Assembly: GCF_014656095.1 (NCBI RefSeq)
Contig: NZ_BNBT01000062.1
Coordinates: 1-43,983, forward strand
Source: Streptomyces longispororuber
GTDB taxonomy: Bacteria > Actinomycetota > Actinomycetes > Streptomycetales > Streptomycetaceae
DNA length: 43,983 nt
Direction of reading: 5' to 3'
The notes under the pieces were generated by a model. It was given only the letters and a program-made list of their open reading frames with translations. It was not told where the DNA came from and did not search any database. The translations under genes were made by a program, and so were the position numbers. The first letter of the stretch is position 1, and each line of letters begins with the position of its first letter. Positions 22,574 to 29,836 of this stretch are shown piece after piece.

Positions 22574-23845
22574 ATGGCGACACCCCGGCCCTCCGCGTCC
22601 CCTGACGAGTCCTCCGCGGCCCCTGCGGCTCCCGCACCGCTCGAAGGCGCCCCCGAAGGCGCCCCCGGCACCCCCGACGGGCTCGTCGACGACCCCTACG
22701 GCACCTACGCCGCGCTGCGCGAGCACGCGCCCGTGCGCCGCGTCACCGGCACCGACGGCAACGCCGCCTGGCTCGTCACCCGTTACGCCGACGTCCGCGA
22801 GGCCCTCGCGGACCCCCGCCTCTCGCTGGACAAGTCGCACGCCCTGCCCGGCAACTACCAGGGCTTCGCGCTGCCGCCCGCCCTCGACGCCAACATGATG
22901 AACATGGACCCGCCGGACCACACCCGGATCCGCCGCCTGGTCGTCAAGGCCTTCACCCCCGGCCGCGTCGAGCGGCTGCGCGCGCCCGTGCGCCGCGCCG
23001 CCGCCGAACTCCTCGACGCCGCCGAGGAGGCGGGCCGCACCGGCGGCGTCGACCTCGTCGCCGCGTACGCGGCCCCGCTGCCCATCGCCGTCATCTGCGA
23101 CCTGCTCGGCGTGCCCGCCGCGCTCCGCCGGGACCTGCGGACCTGGACCGACGCGCTCGTCGTACCCGACCCGGAACGGCCCGGGCGCGCCAAGGAAGCC
23201 GTCGGTGAGCTGCTCCGCTACTTCACCGCGCTCCTCGCGGAGAAGCGCGCGGCGCCGGGCGACGACCTGCTCTCCGACCTGATCGCCGCCCGCGACGAGG
23301 GCGACCGGCTCAGCGAGGACGAACTGATGTCGCTCGCCTTCCTGCTCCTGTTCGCCGGGTACGAGAACGTGGTGCAGCTCATCGGCACCGCCGTCATCGG
23401 ACTGCTCCGCCACCCCGCCCAGCTCGCCGCGGTGCGCGCCGACCCGGCCCTGCTGCCCGGCGCCGTCGAGGAGTTCATGCGCCACGAGGGCCCGGCGCTC
23501 CTCGCGATCCGGCGCTTCCCGCTGGAGGACGTCACCATCGCCGGTGTGCGGGTGCCCCGTGGCGAGACCGTCCTGCTGTCCCTCGGCTCCGCGGGCCGCG
23601 ACCCGGAGCGCTTCCCCGACCCCGACCGCCTGGACATCACGCGCGACACGAGCGGCCACCTCGCCCTCGGCCACGGCATCCACCACTGCCTGGGCGCGCC
23701 CCTCGCCCGCCTCCAGACGACGATCGCGCTCGACGAACTCCTCCGGCGCTTCCCGCGGCTCGCCCTCGCCGTACCGGAGGAGGAGCTGCGGTGGCGCCCC
23801 TCCATCCGGGCGCGCGGTCTGCTCGCCCTGCCGGTCACGCTCTGA
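22574..23845 (+). CDS. Cytochrome P450
   Basis: 423 residues, soluble bacterial class. I-helix oxygen-binding motif FLLLFAGYENVVQL (AGYEN in place of the common AGxDT/AGxET), K-helix ExxR as EEFMRHEG, PERF-like DPERFPDPDRLDI, and the heme loop LALGHGIHHCLGAPLARLQ with the thiolate Cys. Closest in feel to CYP107-type oxidases, which hydroxylate diverse secondary metabolites. The 40-residue Ala/Pro-rich N-terminus is low complexity. No ferredoxin or ferredoxin reductase gene is nearby, so electrons come from elsewhere. It is the only evident oxidation enzyme here and is not in a recognisable biosynthetic cluster. Confidence 0.95.
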   Translation: MATPRPSASPDESSAAPAAPAPLEGAPEGAPGTPDGLVDDPYGTYAALREHAPVRRVTGTDGNAAWLVTRYADVREALADPRLSLDKSHALPGNYQGFALPPALDANMMNMDPPDHTRIRRLVVKAFTPGRVERLRAPVRRAAAELLDAAEEAGRTGGVDLVAAYAAPLPIAVICDLLGVPAALRRDLRTWTDALVVPDPERPGRAKEAVGELLRYFTALLAEKRAAPGDDLLSDLIAARDEGDRLSEDELMSLAFLLLFAGYENVVQLIGTAVIGLLRHPAQLAAVRADPALLPGAVEEFMRHEGPALLAIRRFPLEDVTIAGVRVPRGETVLLSLGSAGRDPERFPDPDRLDITRDTSGHLALGHGIHHCLGAPLARLQTTIALDELLRRFPRLALAVPEEELRWRPSIRARGLLALPVTL

Positions 23846-23852
23846 GGACGTC

Positions 23853-23876
23853 GTGCCGCTGTGCCGCTGTGCCGCT
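23853..23876. repeat. 8-bp tandem repeat, three copies
   Basis: GTGCCGCT occurs three times without gaps, just after the P450 stop, followed by the small hairpin GGGAAG-cc-CTTCCC (23879-23892). Probably slippage DNA next to a weak terminator. Confidence 0.7.
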
Positions 23877-23979
23877 GTGGGAAGCCCTTCCCGAAATTCC
23901 GCGCCGCACCGATGAGTTCCGGTGGCGGCGGGGGTCAACCCTGCCGAGAACCGCGGACCGCGACCCGGAGGAATGCGCC

Positions 23980-24699
23980 ATGGGACTTCCGCACATCGTC
24001 ACGCGCGAGGAGTGGCAGGCGGCGCGCGACGAACTGCTGGCCAAGGAGAAGGCCGTCACGCGCGCCCGCGACGCGCTCAACGCCGAGCGGCGCGAGCTCC
24101 CGATGGTGGAAGTGGTCAAGGAGTACGTCTTCGACGGTGCCGACGGCAAGGTGACGCTGCTCGACCTCTTCGAAGGGCGCGCCCAGCTCGTCGTGCACCA
24201 CTTCATGTTCGCCCCGGAGTGGGACGCGGGCTGCCGCGGCTGCGCGGCGTTCCTCGACCAGATCGGGCACCTGGCCCACCTGCGGGCCCGGGGCACGACG
24301 TTCGTCGCGCTCTCCCGCGCCCCCTTCACCCGCATCCTGCCCTTCAAGGCCCGCATGGGCTGGGTCGTGCCCTGGTACTCCACGTGCGGCGCCGAGTTCA
24401 ACCGCGACTTCGACGCGACGCGCCCCGACCCGCGGGGGCACCTGGTGGACCGCCCCGGCATCAGTTGCTTCCTGCGCGACGGCGACCGCGTCTTCCACAC
24501 GTACTCGACGTTCGACCGCGGCCTCGACGGCCTCGGCTCCACCACCAGCCTGCTCGACCTCACCGCGCTCGGCCGCCAGGAGCAGTGGGAGGAGCCCAAG
24601 GGCCGCGCCACGGCACTCGGCGCGCCGGCCGGCGGCGGAGAGGTGCGCTACCACGACGAGTACGAGGAGTACGAGCTGCACGGACCGTACGGGTACTGA
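23980..24699 (+). CDS. DUF899 family thioredoxin-like protein
   Basis: 239 residues. The DUF899 landmarks are present: EEWQAARDELLAKEKAVTRARDALNAERRELPMV, YVFDGADGKVTLLDLFEGR, VVHHFMFAPEWDAGCRGCAAFLDQ and FVALSRAPFTRILPFKARMGW. The AGCRGC segment gives a thioredoxin-like CxxC pair. Family function unknown; possible thiol redox role. The ATG at 23980 has GGAGGAA 7 nt upstream. Confidence 0.92.
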   Translation: MGLPHIVTREEWQAARDELLAKEKAVTRARDALNAERRELPMVEVVKEYVFDGADGKVTLLDLFEGRAQLVVHHFMFAPEWDAGCRGCAAFLDQIGHLAHLRARGTTFVALSRAPFTRILPFKARMGWVVPWYSTCGAEFNRDFDATRPDPRGHLVDRPGISCFLRDGDRVFHTYSTFDRGLDGLGSTTSLLDLTALGRQEQWEEPKGRATALGAPAGGGEVRYHDEYEEYELHGPYGY

Positions 24700-24837
24700 G
24701 CCCACGGGACGGGAGGGGGGACCTGGGGACGGTGGATTCCGTGGGGGCGGGGGTGCGGAATGCCCGGGAACGGCCCCGGCTCCGTCTCGGTTGGGTCACG
24801 CCGCGAGTCCTTCCGCGTGTGTCGCGCGTTCTCCTCA

Positions 24838-24859
24838 GTGCGGAGCCGTCGCTCCGCAC
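24838..24859. terminator. GC hairpin between DUF899 and a small ORF
   Basis: GTGCGGAGC and GCTCCGCAC form a perfect 9-bp stem with a CGTC loop. No T-run follows, so it is either a U-less actinobacterial terminator for the DUF899 transcript or a leader structure of the ORF that begins 27 nt later. Confidence 0.5.
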
Positions 24860-24885
24860 GGGACACACACGGGGGATCAAGGAAC

Positions 24886-25086
24886 ATGATGAACGGACGA
24901 GTGGTGCTGGAGCGCTTTCCCGCGGGCGGGCCGCGTGGATCGTGGCCCGCGGAGGAGTTCGCGCGGGACCGGCGCAGTGAAGGACAGCCCGCCGAGGTCG
25001 TGATGGACCTGGCGACCGACGCCTTTCTCGTGATCGTGCGGGACGGGCCGGAGCGCCGGGGTGCCGACGAGTGCTCCGTCGCCTGA
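24886..25086 (+). CDS. Small hypothetical protein
   Basis: 66 residues (MMNGRVVLERFPAGGPRGSW... ending DECSVA), acidic, with a predicted beta-strand VVMDLATDAFLVIVRDG. No family recognised. AAGGAAC lies just before the first ATG at 24886; a second ATG at 24889 is equally possible. A hairpin sits 27 nt upstream. Codon composition is like real genes, and the position in a 580-bp gap makes it plausible, but it could be spurious. Confidence 0.5.
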   Translation: MMNGRVVLERFPAGGPRGSWPAEEFARDRRSEGQPAEVVMDLATDAFLVIVRDGPERRGADECSVA

Positions 25087-25127
25087 GCGGGAGCCGGGCC
25101 GAAGGCCATATGCCCGCGACCCGGTGG

Positions 25128-25178
25128 TGACGGACGGTCATAATGAGCGGTGACAGACAGTCACCCATGCTCCATGGG
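25128..25178. promoter_or_regulatory. Cluster of three small palindromes around a CATAAT box
   Basis: TGACGGACGGTCA (25128-25140) and TGACAGACAGTCA (25151-25163) are two versions of TGAC-N5-GTCA with centres 23 bp apart. CATAAT (25139-25144) lies between them. A third palindrome, CCCATG-ctc-CATGGG (25164-25178), follows directly. The layout looks like a regulated promoter, yet the neighbouring genes both end here rather than start. Confidence 0.5.
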
Positions 25179-25224
25179 CCAGGGTCCGTCCGTATCTGAC
25201 GCAAAACGAACGGATTGCGCCAAC

Positions 25225-25261
25225 AAAAGGGGCGGCGCACGCCGATCGGCGTGCGCCGCCC
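25225..25261 (-). terminator. Strong terminator of the hypothetical gene at 25283
   Basis: GGGCGGCGCACGCCGA (25230-25245) is followed at once by its exact reverse complement (25246-25261), a 32-bp perfect palindrome. On the minus strand it is followed by CCTTTTGTT, so it works as an intrinsic terminator for the gene ending at 25283. On plus it has no T-run but could still stop transcription. Confidence 0.8.
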
Positions 25262-25282
25262 TCAGTGCTGTGCGCCCGGGAG

Positions 25283-25738
25283 TCAGGCGCGCACGGGCCC
25301 GGCCCAGCCCGGGACGGCGCCGGACATCCGGCACAGGGCCAGGTACAGGGGGATGGGCGGCGTGTACGGCACCGAACTCTCCGGCCGGTGCACGAGCACG
25401 GGCTCCCGCGTCGCGTCCGGCACCAGCGCGCCCGGCGAGTAGAACGCCGAGGGCGGCCACTCCAGCGCCACGTCGGACTCCGCGGGAACGATCCACCACC
25501 AGCGCGGTCCGTCCTCGTACACGCAGCCGACGCGGGGCAGCCGTTCGAGGAGCCGCGGTCCGAACTCCGCGGGTGCGGCGACGGCGTCGCAGCCGAGCGG
25601 CTGCCGCATTCCGGCGGGGACGGCGAGCCGTGCCACTGGCTGCACAATCACGGCTCGCCGTCCGGTCGCCCGCTCCCGCTCGCGCGAGAGCCGTACCAAG
25701 GTGTCAAGGTCGAACGGTCGTGCTGTCCCCGTGCTCAC
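25283..25738 (-). CDS. Hypothetical protein linked to the WhiJ-type locus
   Basis: 151 residues, no family name that I can assign. Features: N-terminal FDLDTLVRLSRERERATGRRAVIVQPVARLAVPAGMRQPLG, a WWW-containing segment GPRWWWIVPAESDVALEWPP, and C-terminal PYTPPIPLYLALCRMSG. It looks like a compact mixed alpha/beta cytosolic protein. GTG start with CGGGGGA upstream. It lies 99 bp downstream of the HATPase gene on the same strand and may share its transcript. Confidence 0.75.
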   Translation of the reverse strand: MSTGTARPFDLDTLVRLSRERERATGRRAVIVQPVARLAVPAGMRQPLGCDAVAAPAEFGPRLLERLPRVGCVYEDGPRWWWIVPAESDVALEWPPSAFYSPGALVPDATREPVLVHRPESSVPYTPPIPLYLALCRMSGAVPGWAGPVRA

Positions 25739-25837
25739 ATATCCCCCGACCGCATCACTGTCGCACTCGCATCCCTGCCCCGGCGGCTCGCGGGCCGTCG
25801 GTCACGCGCTGGTTGGTCCGATGGCGCACGCCGCCGG

Positions 25838-26650
25838 TCAGGCCTCTGCCGTGGCCGCCGGGGGCGCGGCACCCGCAGGCGCCGAAGCCGTCCGTCTCTG
25901 CTGTGTTCCCTGTCCCGGCCGCCGGCCGGAGTGACCGCCGCCGAGGCGATCGGTCCCGCTCCCGCGGTGCTCGGTTCCGAGGCGATCCGTCCCGAGGCGA
26001 TCGGCCCCGAGTGGATCGCTCACGCGTGGATCGCTCCCGAGTGGACCGGTGCCGAGGAGATCGGTGCCGGTGTCGAAGGCCAGGCTGTCGAGATCCCCGC
26101 CGAACTGGTCGGTCGGCGGAGACATCGGTAGCTCCGCCCACACCGAAAGGCCGGTTCCGGACTGCTGGACACCCCATGCGTTGCTCACGGCACTCACGAG
26201 GAGCAACCCCCTCCCGTGCTCCTCGTCAGGCCCGCGCAGGCCGGTCGGGCGTGGAACCCCCGATCCACAGCCCTCGTCGCGTATGGCTATCCGCACGGTG
26301 TCGGCTTCCGTGCGGATCTCACAGACGACGGTCCGGCTCGCGGTGTGCACGATGGCGTTGGTGACCAGCTCCGACACGACGAGCGCCGCGGTGTCACAGG
26401 CGTCGTCGCCGACCGCGAGGGAACTGAGCCGGTCGCGCGTCAGCCGCCTGGCACGGCCGACAGAGCTCGGCAGCGCGGCCAGGGTGAAGGTGACGCAGGG
26501 ATCGGCGCCCTCGGTCCGCTCCTCGGCGCGGGCGCCAAGTCGGGGCTCGGTGGCTTCAGTTCCTAACGATGCGGGCGGAGTCACGCTCTCCACTATCGCC
26601 CCGTCGCGAACACCTTGGCAAGAGCCACTCTGAAAAGTGCACAGTGACAT
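25838..26650 (-). CDS. Anti-sigma-factor-like HATPase (RsbW/AbaA-type)
   Basis: About 270 residues. The GHKL ATPase core spans about residues 60-165: N-box ELVTNAIVHTA, G1-type DEGCGSG and G2-type EEHGRGLLLV, as in stand-alone Streptomyces RsbW-like proteins. After the domain comes a tail of about 100 residues with 5-residue repeats (DRLGT, DPLGA, DRLGG). Such ATPases are usually found divergent from XRE/DUF397 pairs in WhiJ/AbaA-like loci, as here. The start is uncertain: the ATG at 26650 has AAAGGA only 2 nt away; GTG codons at 26593 or 26584 are alternatives and would shorten the N-terminus by 19-22 residues. Confidence 0.85.
   Translation of the reverse strand: MSLCTFQSGSCQGVRDGAIVESVTPPASLGTEATEPRLGARAEERTEGADPCVTFTLAALPSSVGRARRLTRDRLSSLAVGDDACDTAALVVSELVTNAIVHTASRTVVCEIRTEADTVRIAIRDEGCGSGVPRPTGLRGPDEEHGRGLLLVSAVSNAWGVQQSGTGLSVWAELPMSPPTDQFGGDLDSLAFDTGTDLLGTGPLGSDPRVSDPLGADRLGTDRLGTEHRGSGTDRLGGGHSGRRPGQGTQQRRTASAPAGAAPPAATAEA
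25942..26070. repeat. 15-bp repeats inside the HATPase C-terminal coding region
   Basis: About eight units such as CCGAGGCGATCGGTC follow each other with a 15-bp period (one unit is 21 bp). On the minus strand they encode the 5-residue repeat [G/S]-[T/A]-D-R-L. All length changes keep the frame, indicating that the tail is translated or tolerated. Confidence 0.8.
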
Positions 26651-26731
26651 GTTCCTTTGAGACGTCCCATGGCACACTTCTCGCAACGCCTCACCATGCG
26701 GCGTGAGTTGACGCACCGCGTGACTACGTAC

Positions 26732-26778
26732 AGTGACGCGAAGTGGCAAGATGCGATGCAGAGAGTGACGCGTAGTGG
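26732..26778 (+). promoter_or_regulatory. Paired 15-bp direct repeats before the XRE regulator
   Basis: AGTGACGCGAAGTGG (26732-26746) and AGTGACGCGTAGTGG (26764-26778) differ at one base and lie exactly 32 bp apart, about three helical turns. The second ends 13 bp before the GTG start and overlaps the start of the GGAGG ribosome binding site region. A good candidate for binding by the XRE regulator itself or by BldD-like proteins (half-site AGTGA). Confidence 0.55.
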
Positions 26779-26791
26779 GTGGAGGTAAGTC

Positions 26792-27653
26792 GTGAGCGAA
26801 CCGCGGTCGGCGCCGACCGTCGGGCAGGTCGTTCTCGGTCGTCGCCTGCAGGACCTGCGTGAGCGCGCGGGACTCAAGCGCGACGAGGCCGCGCGGGTCC
26901 TGCGTGTGGCCCCGGCCACCGTGCGCCGCATGGAGACCGCCGAGGTCGCGCTGAAGATCCCGTATCTGCAGCTCCTCCTGAAGGCGTACGGCGTGCCGGA
27001 CGACGAGGCCGAGGCGTTCGTCGCCCTCGCCGAGGAGGCGAACAAGCCGGGCTGGTGGCAGCGGTTCCACGACATCCTGCCGAACTGGTTCAGCATGTAC
27101 GTCAGCCTGGAGGGCGCCGCCAGCCTCATCAGGTCGTACGAACCGCACTTCATGCACCGGTCTGCTGCAGACCGAGGACTACGCGCGTGGCGTCCTGCTG
27201 TCCGGGGCCATCGGTCAGACCCGGCCCGAGGACATCGAGCGCTACGTCGCCCTGCGCATGGAGCGCCAGACGCTGCTCAGCCGCGAGGACGCGCCGCGCC
27301 TGTGGGTCGTCATGGACGAGACGGCGCTGCGGCGGCCCGTCGGCGGCCCCGAGGTGATGCGCGCGCAGATCGACCGGTTGCTCGAGGCGACCGAGATGCC
27401 GCATGTGACGTTGCAGGTCGCGCCGTTCGCGGCGGGCCCGCACCCGGGCACGTTCGGACCGTTCGTGCTCTTCCGCTTCGCCATGGCGGAGCTTCCGGAC
27501 ATGGTCTACAGCGAGTACCTCACCGGCGCCGTCTACCTGGACGCACGCGCCGAGGTGGCGACGCACCTGGAGGTCATGGACCGCATGGCGGCCCAGGCCG
27601 CTACCGCACAACGCACGAAGGAGATCCTCCGGGATGTCCGCAAGGAGCTGTGA
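26792..27653 (+). pseudogene. XRE-family regulator (Scr1/WhiJ type, DUF5753), frameshifted
   Basis: An N-terminal HTH (about 8-65: VGQVVLGRRLQDLRERAGLK..., RRMETAEVALKIPYLQLLLKAYGV) and the C-terminal Scr1/DUF5753 ligand domain lie in two frames. The first frame reads to SLIRSYEPHFMH; after 27155 the family sequence resumes one base later as GLLQTEDYARGVLLSGAIGQTRPEDIERYV... to EILRDVRKEL. The sequence at 27151-27161 is CATGCACCGGT; removing the A at 27156 restores F-M-P-G-L-L-Q-T. Restored length 286-287 residues, normal for the family. Unless it is a sequencing error, the product would be the HTH plus junk. GTG start with GGAGG. Partner genes: HATPase (divergent) and DUF397 (immediately downstream). 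Confidence 0.85.
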
Positions 27654-27968
27654 ATGGACCGAGATCGACACCGTGCGGGCACGGGCCCCGCGTCCCGGCC
27701 CGACACCCGCGCCGATTCCCGGCCCCCAGGGTCCTCCCGGGTCTACAACGGCATGCCCGCCCGCGACCTCGGCAACGAGGGCTGGCACAAGCCCTGGAGC
27801 GGCGGCAACGGCGGCAACTGCCTGGAAGCCATGAAGCTCGCCGACGGCCGCGTCGCCGTACGCCAGTCCTCCGACCCCGACGGCCCCGCCCTCATCTACA
27901 CCGATGGCGAGATCCGGGCGTTCATACAGGGCGCGAAGGCGGGGGAGGCGGACTTCCTGCTGTCGTGA
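27654..27968 (+). CDS. DUF397 protein, partner of the XRE regulator
   Basis: 104 residues. DUF397 landmarks: WHKPWSGGNGGNCLEAMKLADGRVAVRQSSDPDGPALIYTDGEIRAFIQGAKAGEADFLL (residues about 44-103). The N-terminal 35 residues (DRDRHRAGTGPASRPDTRADSR) are a low-complexity extension. DUF397 proteins are encoded beside WhiJ-like regulators and are thought to act as their antagonists. The ATG follows the regulator's TGA directly (TGAATG), with CAAGGAG at 27640-27646 upstream, so translation was coupled to the now frameshifted gene. Confidence 0.92.
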   Translation: MDRDRHRAGTGPASRPDTRADSRPPGSSRVYNGMPARDLGNEGWHKPWSGGNGGNCLEAMKLADGRVAVRQSSDPDGPALIYTDGEIRAFIQGAKAGEADFLLS

Positions 27969-28166
27969 CGCGCGTAGCGGCCCCGCGCCGCACGCGTCCG
28001 GATCTGGCGCGATCCCTACGCCCGCCCGCACCTTTGTCCGTACGGTGTCCGTAAGTTGTCCACCGCCCCTTCCGTACGTGGCTGTGCCTGGGCCACCGTG
28101 CGGGACGTACGAGGTGCGCGTGCAAGCTGCCGCGGTCCGTTGCGGCCGAGCCGACGAGGAGTCCCC

Positions 28167-29006
28167 ATGACCGGGTCCGGAGCCGGCCGCCCCCGCGCCG
28201 CGGCGGAGGCGGCCGCGTCGCCGTACATCGACACCAGCAAGCCGCACCCCGCGCGGATGTACGACTGGTGGCTCGGCGGCAAGGACAACTACCCGGTCGA
28301 CGAGGAGATGGGCCGCCGGCTCGTCTCCATGGACCCGCGCATCCCCGGCATCGCGCGGGCCAACCGGGCGTTCATGCAGCGCGCGACGCGGTGGCTGGCG
28401 GCGTCCGGGGTCCGCCAGTTCCTCGACATCGGCTCCGGCATACCGACCGAGCCGAACCTCCACCAGATCGCGCAGGGCGCCGTACCCGACGCCCGCGTCG
28501 TGTACTGCGACAACGATCCCATCGTGCTGGCCCACGCGGAGGCACTGCTCCGCTCGACCCCCCAGGGCGCGACGGAGTACATCCAGGCGGACGTCCGCGA
28601 ACCGGCGGCGATCCTCGACCGGGTCCGCGCGACGCTCGACCTCACCCGGCCCGTCGCCCTCTCCCTGATCGCCCTGCTGCACTTCGTGCCGGACCAGGAC
28701 GGCCCGTACGAGCTGGTGGACCGGCTCATGTCCGCGCTGCCGTCGGGTAGCTGGCTGATGCTGTCGCACGGCACCGGCGAGTTCACCCCCGACCGCGCCA
28801 AGGCCGCGGGGGACCTGTACAGGTCCCGCGACCTGGACCTCGCCCTGCGCGACCGCGCGGACGTCCTCCGCTTCTTCGACGGCCTCGATCTCACACCCCC
28901 GGGCGTGACGGTCGTGGACGCGTGGCATCCCGAACTGGGGGAGCCCGTTCCGGTGGCGGGCGAGGGGCCGGTGCCCATCTACGGCGGCGTGGCACGGAAG
29001 GCGTGA
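28167..29006 (+). CDS. SAM-dependent methyltransferase, Methyltransf_19 (DUF574) type
   Basis: 279 residues. Signature of the abundant Streptomyces family: YIDTSKPHPARMYDWWLGGKDNYPVDEEM, then motif I RQFLDIGSGIPTEPNLHQIAQ, VVYCDNDPIVLAHAEALL, and ALSLIALLHFVPDQ. Crystal structures of related proteins show a Rossmann methyltransferase; substrates are unknown, and many are encoded near XRE/DUF397 loci, as here. GAGGAG before the ATG at 28167 sets the start. Confidence 0.93.
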   Translation: MTGSGAGRPRAAAEAAASPYIDTSKPHPARMYDWWLGGKDNYPVDEEMGRRLVSMDPRIPGIARANRAFMQRATRWLAASGVRQFLDIGSGIPTEPNLHQIAQGAVPDARVVYCDNDPIVLAHAEALLRSTPQGATEYIQADVREPAAILDRVRATLDLTRPVALSLIALLHFVPDQDGPYELVDRLMSALPSGSWLMLSHGTGEFTPDRAKAAGDLYRSRDLDLALRDRADVLRFFDGLDLTPPGVTVVDAWHPELGEPVPVAGEGPVPIYGGVARKA

Positions 29007-29133
29007 CCCGCGGGGTGTGACCTCTCGCGGTGTGGTGCCGTGGCGTGGTGCCGTGGCGCGGGGGAGGGGCACGGGAGTGCCGCGGGACGGGCAGCGGGTC
29101 AGGCCGCACGTCAGGCCGCGGGGCGGGCCGCGG

Positions 29134-29165
29134 GTCAGGTGATGCCGAGGTCAGGTGATGCCGAT
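29134..29165. repeat. 16-bp tandem duplication at the DUF1772 stop codon
   Basis: GTCAGGTGATGCCGAG (29134-29149) is followed directly by GTCAGGTGATGCCGAT. The minus-strand stop of the DUF1772 gene and its last codons (GIT-stop) lie in the second copy, so the gene end was duplicated outward. Confidence 0.8.
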
Positions 29166-29630
29166 GACGAAGGACGCCGCGGCGGCGGTGGCGGCACCGG
29201 TGCGGACGTGGTTCCACACCGTCCACTCCCGCACGTACGTACGCCAGTACGCGGCGCCCTGCTCCGACTCCGCGTCCACCTTCGCCAGCGCGTCGTTGCG
29301 CGGCACGTTCGCCGCCACGGTCACGCCGAAGCAGCCCACCAGGTACAGCGCGGCGCCGAGCAGCAGCTCCACCGTGCCCTCGTCCGGCCACAGCACGAAG
29401 GTGACCACGGCGAGCACCGCGCACAGTCCGGTCGCGCCCATGAACAGGGCCATGAATGCCGGCGTGACCGCCGCGACGTTGATGGCGTTCATCGCGGCGA
29501 TGCCCCGGGCCGGGTCCAGCGCGGCCAGGCCCTTCATCACGAACGTGGAGAAGCCGATGAACACACCCGCGACCAGACCGCAGGCGACGGCGCCGAGGAC
29601 GGTGAGCACGAAGTAGGGTCCCTCGATCAT
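29151..29630 (-). CDS. DUF1772 (anthrone oxygenase-like) membrane protein
   Basis: 159 residues with four membrane helices: YFVLTVLGAVACGLVAGVFI, VTPAFMALFMGATGLCAVLAV, LLLGAALYLVGCFGVTVAANV and AAAASFVIGIT. Conserved DUF1772 residues include VPRNDALAK and YVREWTVWNHVRT. The family includes anthrone oxygenases, but most members, including this one, have no known substrate. ATG at 29630. Its stop codon lies in a 16-bp duplication. Confidence 0.88.
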   Translation of the reverse strand: MIEGPYFVLTVLGAVACGLVAGVFIGFSTFVMKGLAALDPARGIAAMNAINVAAVTPAFMALFMGATGLCAVLAVVTFVLWPDEGTVELLLGAALYLVGCFGVTVAANVPRNDALAKVDAESEQGAAYWRTYVREWTVWNHVRTGAATAAAASFVIGIT

Positions 29631-29836
29631 GGCAACTCCCTGACTGGTCCGGCCTTCGGACGATCGCTGCTCCCGGGGGACCGGGCCTCGGGGCGGTCGG
29701 CGCGCCGCGCAAGATCCTGCACGGTGTGGTGTGTCTGCGACAAGTGAAATGCCACGACGCGCTTTCGGCCATGTCCCTGCCCCGCCCCCTCATACGCGCC
29801 CGTCTCACCGCCCTGCCGGGCCCCGCCCCGGCGGGG

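Noticed and set aside
20813..23938. Minus-strand open frame of more than 1000 codons opposite the amidohydrolase and P450
   Set aside because: Antisense artefact; the plus-strand genes have complete catalytic motifs.
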